Shown here: in pieces, positions 58,535 to 64,000 of the stretch
Position numbering within the stretch: the first letter of the stretch is position 1
Layout: every line of letters begins with the position of its first letter
Source of the DNA: Siphonodentalium dalli
Lineage: Eukaryota > Mollusca > Scaphopoda > Gadilida > Siphonodentaliidae
Length of the DNA stretch: 64,000 bases
NCBI GenBank assembly: GCA_032622095.1
Contig: CP136069.1
Span: 103,694,278-103,758,277 of the forward strand
Direction of reading: 5' to 3'
Notes under the pieces: model-generated
Told to the model about the DNA's origin: nothing
Database searches by the model: none
The model's input: only the letters and a program-made list of their open reading frames with translations
Program-made: the position numbers and the translations under genes

Positions 58535-58985
58535 CTTTCCATAGATTTCGGCGAAATTTGATACCTAGGGATACTTTGGTCCGAGGAGAGTTTTGAACGG
58601 GTCAAATCGTGACCTCGGCCTGACCTTGACCTTCAACATGGCCAATCAAAGGTCAACTCGGATAAAACGGATAGATTTCGACGAAATTTGATACCTATGG
58701 GTACTTTTGTCGGGGGGGGGGGTGTTTTGGACGGGTCAAATCATGACTCTGACCTTACCTTGACCTTCAAAATTGTTCATTAAAGGTCAAGTTGGGTAAA
58801 ACGGACGGATTTCGACGAAATTTGATACCTATGGGTACTTTTCTACGGGTGGGGGTGTTTTGGACTGGACAAATCATGACCCTGACCTGACCTTGACTTT
58901 CGAAATAGTCAATTGAAGGTCATATCGCACCTTTCACCCGAAAGCAGATGGGAAACAGCCCGGGTGAAGTCGGGCCTATCAGCTT
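58535..58985 (+). mobile_element. Helitron-like element, 3' part
   Basis: GGTCA/TGACC units and 'gatttcgacgaaatttgata' phrases end in the hairpin GCCCGGGTGAAGTCGGGC near 58956-58973 followed by a decayed CTT terminus. The 5' end is not recognisable. Confidence 0.5.
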
Positions 58986-59185
58986 GTGTAATAAAGAAGA
59001 CAGTTTGATGAAAGTAATGTATGACACGAGAAACGGGAAAACTTGAAATATGGAAGTACGCAAATTTCCCGCATAAAATTTGAAAGCTAGTTTATAGAAT
59101 AATTGTATTATTATTTATATTTATGGCTGATAATACGATCTTGGTGGCGTTACCATTTCTGACTATGGTTTTCTTGTCTGAAATG

Positions 59186-59420
59186 CAAATGTGTGCGGAC
59201 TGAAGAGGGCACGCGTTGGGCCAAATTTTGACAGTGTCGATTCATTATTGTGGGTCTGGGGAGGGGTGGTCCGTGGTACCAATTTTTTATTCTTCTCCGA
59301 ATCAGATGAAACTTGGAATATAACATCTGCAACATCAGCCGATCTCGAAGCTGAAAACAGATCGTAAATCCGTTGGAAAATGGCGGAGATTTTAGCCGTC
59401 AAGTTTGAATTTGGGCCCAT
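59186..59420. repeat. Related repeat block, copy 2
   Basis: Second copy of the block at 56855. An inverted copy of the short dispersed repeat from 49563 lies immediately to its left (59112-59178). Confidence 0.65.
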
Positions 59421-59735
59421 ATGCTTTCCAATAATCAAAGTGTTATCCGTCTCCAAATCAGATGAAATTTACACTATGCAATCAATGTCAGCAGCAACTC
59501 ATAAAACTGGAAACAATTTTAAAATCCGTTGGAAATTAACGGAGTTACAGGGCCTCAAACTTAGCATTTTGTACCAGGGGTTGATGTTTTCCCAATCCCG
59601 TCACCCAATTTCGAGACAGGGGTGGGGTCACGTCCAAACACTTGAGATCAACCTACACATGTTAGGACAACATATAATCACCATACTTCATATTTTCCGT
59701 CCATAAACTGCGATTCTTTCCACTCATGATTGTTC

Positions 59736-60594
59736 CTATTATTATACTTCCATGGTGTAACAAAGGAAGTATATTGTTTTTCTACTGCGGCCGTTTTCTG
59801 TTTAATTGGAAATACTCAGAAACTAATGGGAGGAGGACCGCGAAATCTCTAGCGAATGAAGGCATCTAAGGTCTACTAACAATAATGGTATCCGGATGTT
59901 GGTCCAATATCTTTTGACAGAGTTATGGCCCTTTTTCGATAATTTTTCATTGTTATTATTATTCTTATACTGGACACTTTTGCAACCCTTATTACTCGAA
60001 AAGTACCAGGAGTAGCACATTAAAACTTGGCACGTATCTTGGGGTCAAAGAGTTGTATGCCATCGTCGCATAAAGAATATTGTCCGCGTTTTCCCCGAGG
60101 AGTTATCTCCCTTTATCTGAAAAAATGTCATTTTATTATCTCGGAAATTATAAGGAGCAGAGCATCGAAAATTGGACCGTATGCACACCTCGATATGCCC
60201 ACTGCCCACGGGCATCAAAACTTGTGTCCGCGCTTTCCCTGAGGAGTTACCGCCCATAGTTGGCAAACCTCTATTTGATTGTACTCTGTTGTCCTCTTGT
60301 ATCATTCCAGATAACTGCATGTGGTTTTCATAGTCGTGTTGACAGTTGTCAGTTTAGTCAGAGAAGGAAAATTTGACAGGGTCGGTCATATATTTTGACA
60401 CTGGGGTGGGGGCCAACATTTTCGCAAAATAAAATTTTGATTGACATTCATCTATTTAAGTTTATGTATTTCCCGAACGAAAACAAACCCATACCGGAAA
60501 GGATTTTTGAAATCCGAGAAGAAATGCAAGAGTTACGGGCCCTCAAAGTTTGCAATTTGGGCCCATGTGCTTGTGTACACATCTCCTCCGAAGA
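59736..60594. repeat. About 860-bp direct repeat, copy 2
   Basis: Second copy of 55965-56824, 3.77 kb downstream and differing at only a few positions. Confidence 0.85.
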
Positions 60595-62130
60595 TTCATA
60601 TTATGCTACACGCGAAACGGAGATGACTTTTGGAAAATCCAGAGTCCAAAACGGATCCAAATCGACCTGTCCCAGAAAAGTCGTTCATTTTGTTTTCACT
60701 TTTTGAAAAAGGCTCCAATATTTCAACCAAAACTTTTGGACTTAGAACATTATTTTTTTCTCAGTCAAGTGAAAAGAGCTCTTCAAAATAATTCCGCTTA
60801 TATATATAATATATATTATCTATATATACGCCAAAAATTTGTCGAGAACTGATAGAACGCCCGTCGAATTCCAACAATCATTTCCAGAGGGGTATATTGG
60901 TATGAGTTCATATCGGAGCCGTTATAAAGCAAATAACTTGGATTTTAATATAAACCCACCTATTCGTAAATTGTGTAGCCCATGGTGTGTGGTAAATTAT
61001 CATTTTATCGTGTATAGTGTGTCATGAGCTATCTGCGTGCGTGCATTTCACTTTTGTATTTTCTTTCGCATCTTCAACGCATTGCATATCATATACAACC
61101 AAACAAAATACAAACATTACATTAATTTGATCAAACAAACCTTCGTTATACGGTGTATATTTCTACTAACGTATAATGACGACGTATAGCCAATTATTCC
61201 ATTTGCGATAACAACGATAAACACATAGAAACATGCAAACATCATCATTTTCGTAAGAACAATTTGTATATTGTTATAAACCGTAGTATACTGCTGATAG
61301 ACATTCAATTCTTTCCGTCAGTATATGTCTGCTGAATTGGAAATGACTCCTTTTATACTTTCGCAAAATAAAACACCACTGATAGTTTCGTTCACCGTCA
61401 TTTAAGTCTTGTCAAAAATCAAACATGAAACAACCGCTCATTATTCCTACCATAAAGGTATCAACTTATAGAGAACGCTCTTTTCTGTTCGATTACGTTC
61501 AAACTCTTTGTGTGTTGTTGTTAATCACTCATTATATTTTTCGGACCGAACGTTCATTAAGCGCGCTTCATGTTATATATGCGAAAACCGACCCACGTGT
61601 TTATTGTTTTATATCTGATTCAATAACACATCGACGTTTATATTCTAGTTATTTATCGAATATAAAAAGCATCTTTACATTATCTTTAGTTTGGTATTAT
61701 TCGTATTTGATGATTAAAATACACCAAAGCATGTTAAAGTTATGTGAAACACTCCGGTAGGGTGATCAAATATGAATGGAGAATAATCTTGCTCAAAGTA
61801 GTTACTTTTACGAATATTAATCCAAACTGATAACACACACCGTCATTCTGCTGTATTAATTAAATCCAATGACTCTCGATATCGAAATCATTTGTGTGTG
61901 TTTATCGTCGATAGTTGCGTCCCGATTCGAGATGTAAATATTTACAATTGAGCGTAGTTCAGACGATGTTTTCTATGGAGTGATATGGTCAATTTCTTTG
62001 AAATTTTCGGCGATGGTAGTAGAATGCTACATTCCCCAGGTTGGCATAACACCTGGGTACTAACTAATCAGTTTCACGCACCCGACCAAGTCCATGATAT
62101 GTCTTTAAAAAAAAAAAAAAATAGTAGATA
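60595..62130. other. no recognised gene
   Basis: AT-rich. Frames of 60-111 codons (for example 61425-61760 plus) lack recognisable domains. Confidence 0.3.
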
Positions 62131-62133
62131 ATT

Positions 62134-62213
62134 TGACGGGATTCGAACTCACGTCGCAATAAAACACGAACTGAAGGTTTGACGCTCTCACCACTCGGCT
62201 ACGCACTGCGCTG
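62134..62213 (-). repeat. tRNA-derived sequence (SINE head or tRNA pseudogene)
   Basis: On the minus strand a perfect RNA polymerase III A box (TAGCCGAGTGG, 62191-62201) and B box (GTTCGAATCCC, about 62138-62148) are 43 bp apart, followed by a run of 14 T (62107-62121) as terminator. The acceptor ends do not pair and the D and T stems have mismatches, so it is not a functional tRNA. A tRNA-derived SINE is the likely origin. Confidence 0.6.
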
Positions 62214-62590
62214 TTAATTAATAAGAAAATATATTAGTATTAAATATATAGGCATATAACTGTGTATATTTAAACTTTATATCCAAACTGATTGAAATGC
62301 GTGACTATATATACCCCTTTCCGCTATACGGGGAACGGGAAAATGCACCTATTCTTCCCACCAAATCCAAACGGGCTAATTAAAGAGCAAGGAATTGCCG
62401 TAGCAGGTACATTTGGGTATTCTATTCAAGCCACCCCCCCCCCCCCAAATCTTGACCGCTATACTTTAAACGTAACCTACCCAACGGAGAATGCAAGATG
62501 GGGTGGGTTGAGATTTTGGTAAATTCCACCGAAAATCTAAAGTGCCATTTTCGAATTTTCAGATGGATCTGTTTACTCGTGACAACGCTA
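62214..62590. other. diverged repeat, no gene
   Basis: 'ccaaatccaaacg.gctaat' and 'ttggtaaattccaccg' here recur near 63095-63228, on the other side of the Helitron, so the element may have entered a duplicated block. Includes a C14 run (62433). Confidence 0.4.
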
Positions 62591-63041
62591 TCTACTACAT
62601 ATTTTGGGACTTCTGTCTGTTTGTCTGTTAGGTATGGCCGGGGAAACAGCCGGACGGATTTCGACGAAATTTGATATCTAGGGGTACGTTTGTCCGGGGA
62701 GTGTTTTTGACCCCAACCTGGTCATGACTTTAAAAATGGTCAATTCAATGTCAAATCGTGTAAAACGGATGGATTTCTACGAAATTTGATACCTATGGGT
62801 ACGTTTGTCCGGGGAGTGTTTTGGACCGGTAAAACTGTGTCCCCGACCTGACCTTGACCTTTAAAATGGTCAATTCAAGGTCAAATCGCGCCTTTCGACG
62901 AGATTTTGATGAAATTGATACCTAGGGATAATTTTGTCGTGGGAATGTTTTACACGGTCAAATCGAGTCCCCGACCTGACCTTGCCCTTCAAAATTGTCA
63001 ATAGGGAAAACAGCACGGACGAAGTCTGGTCACCCTGCTAG
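62591..63041 (+). mobile_element. Complete Helitron-like element (451 bp)
   Basis: A|TCTACTACATATTTTGG at the 5' end, then 'gtctgtttgtctgtt' and three GGTCA-type units. A 3' hairpin (CACGGACGAAGTCTGG region, 63014-63030) and CTAG at 63038-63041 are followed by T. It has both termini and the A/T insertion rule, the clearest single copy in the window. Confidence 0.75.
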
Positions 63042-63852
63042 TATAATATAAATATTTATACTTAAGTAGTCTATCACTAACCTAATTGTAGCCCCAAATC
63101 CAAACGTGCTAATAAAGATCTAGTTTAATGCAGGAGCATGTACGTCGGTATACTGTAGGTACGCCTCCAAGATGTATGCTCAGTGGAGAGCTTGCGTCGG
63201 GTGGGTTCAGACTTGGCAAATTCCACCGCAAACAAATGTGGAAAATAACTTAAAAAATAAAACTTTGAGACAAAAATTTGTTGACGTGGTCAGAAGTATA
63301 CAGGTGCAACTTTCGAACGATTGTATAAGTTTTAGAGTGGACCGTTTAATCCTGGTAGCGCGTAACATTGTTAACGGGTGAAATATATTACTTAAATTAA
63401 TATGATTTGCACCCTTTTGATATATATACATGCCGATTACTCTATAATCAGACACACCAAATTTCGTGACCGTTGAACAGGATTTAGGAATCCAGGGGAG
63501 CGGTTATAATTAGCCATAAAATGTATCCCTACTGAATACAAATGAACTAATTGGCTGGGTGAATGGTGACTCAGTTGGTCAGGACCATGATGCATTAGAC
63601 AGTCATTAATCATCAAGACATAAACCTTTGGAGAATATTTAGTATTTAGAAATGTCAATGCAAGTCCACCATCGGATCATTAAGCACCAATATGAATTCG
63701 AATTAAGAGGAATACACATATACGCATAACACTTACATGGGATGGGATGGGATACCATGGAAGTATATCTGATTCCATGGAATCTGACCTCTAGTTGTTA
63801 TATGTATTTGTTGAATGGTGATGACGGTATAAATGTACTTAATGACTATATT
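63042..63852. other. no recognised gene
   Basis: Diverged copy of the 62290-62530 block at its start, otherwise AT-rich sequence with no feature I can name. Confidence 0.3.
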
Positions 63853-64000
63853 GATGGCGATGCTGCTGCTGTTGATGATGGTGATGATGATGATGATGAT
63901 GATGATGACGCCGACGACGATGATGACGATGATGATGATGATGACGACGACGATGATGATGATTTTTATACTGACGATGATGACGATGGTGATGATGATG
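63853..64000. repeat. GAT/GAC microsatellite
   Basis: A (GAY)n tract with GCT and TTT interruptions, running off the right edge of the window. Translations are Asp- or Ser-rich repeats. Confidence 0.95.

Noticed and set aside
62134-62213. Functional tRNA-Ser or tRNA-Leu gene
   Set aside because: Acceptor ends do not pair and the stems contain mismatches; only the polymerase III boxes are well preserved.

Overview
This is repeat-rich DNA from an animal genome. I infer a mollusc or a close marine invertebrate relative, for four reasons. Only one intron-bearing host gene exon is visible. Pearl/Helitron-type elements with microsatellites and GGTCA-rich tandem units are frequent. The non-LTR retrotransposon remnants have an RRM-like, zinc-knuckle and SGNH-esterase ORF1. 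There is also a diverged tandem array built on short phrases such as 'agttatggccctgg'. There is no sign of bacterial gene organisation. The species cannot be named from the sequence alone.

Layout. 1-8.1 kb: Helitron-like elements, including a head-to-tail pair; a palindromic foldback at 1.8-4.6 kb; a half copy of a second foldback family at 5.1-7.1 kb; GT and AT microsatellites. 8.3-9.5 kb, minus strand: an exon for a secreted protein with one chitin-binding (CBM14/peritrophin-A) domain, ending in a strong splice donor. 10.9-14.4 kb: a 3.5-kb foldback element with an exact 8-bp target duplication. 14.6-17.8 kb and 45.9-49.2 kb: two 3.27-kb inverted copies of one element, 28 kb apart. 18.6-23.6 kb: a 5.1-kb foldback element with a minisatellite core, inserted exactly at the junction of two tandem Helitrons. 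24-35 kb: LINE fragments, a tandem array, TTAA-flanked MITEs and scrambled LINE ORF2 pieces.

36.0-44.5 kb is the most distinctive region. It is an 8,559-bp Polinton/Maverick-type element with an exact 6-bp target duplication (AACACT) and 5'-AG termini. It is almost wholly self-complementary: arms of about 3.3 kb, a second internal hairpin, and a single-copy core coding for the N-terminal two thirds of a zinc-finger/A32-like packaging ATPase. A second gene of 162 codons repeats the C-terminal domain and 3' flank of the ATPase gene. No polymerase, integrase, protease or capsid gene is present, so the element looks non-autonomous. It sits in the N-terminal region of a LINE ORF1, which is also split further on by the right 3.27-kb element.

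49-64 kb: direct duplications of 465 and about 860 bp, a 1.6-kb inverted-repeat transposon with an exact 8-bp target duplication, a smaller foldback, a 15-16-bp minisatellite, a tRNA-like sequence, a complete short Helitron with both ends, and a GAY-type microsatellite at the right edge.

The common theme is inverted duplication: at least seven separate long palindromic structures lie in 64 kb. Insertion boundaries allow some relative dating (Helitrons in one arm of a palindrome; a foldback in a Helitron junction; a Polinton derivative in a LINE). All boundaries and similarities were read by eye; identity values were not computed.
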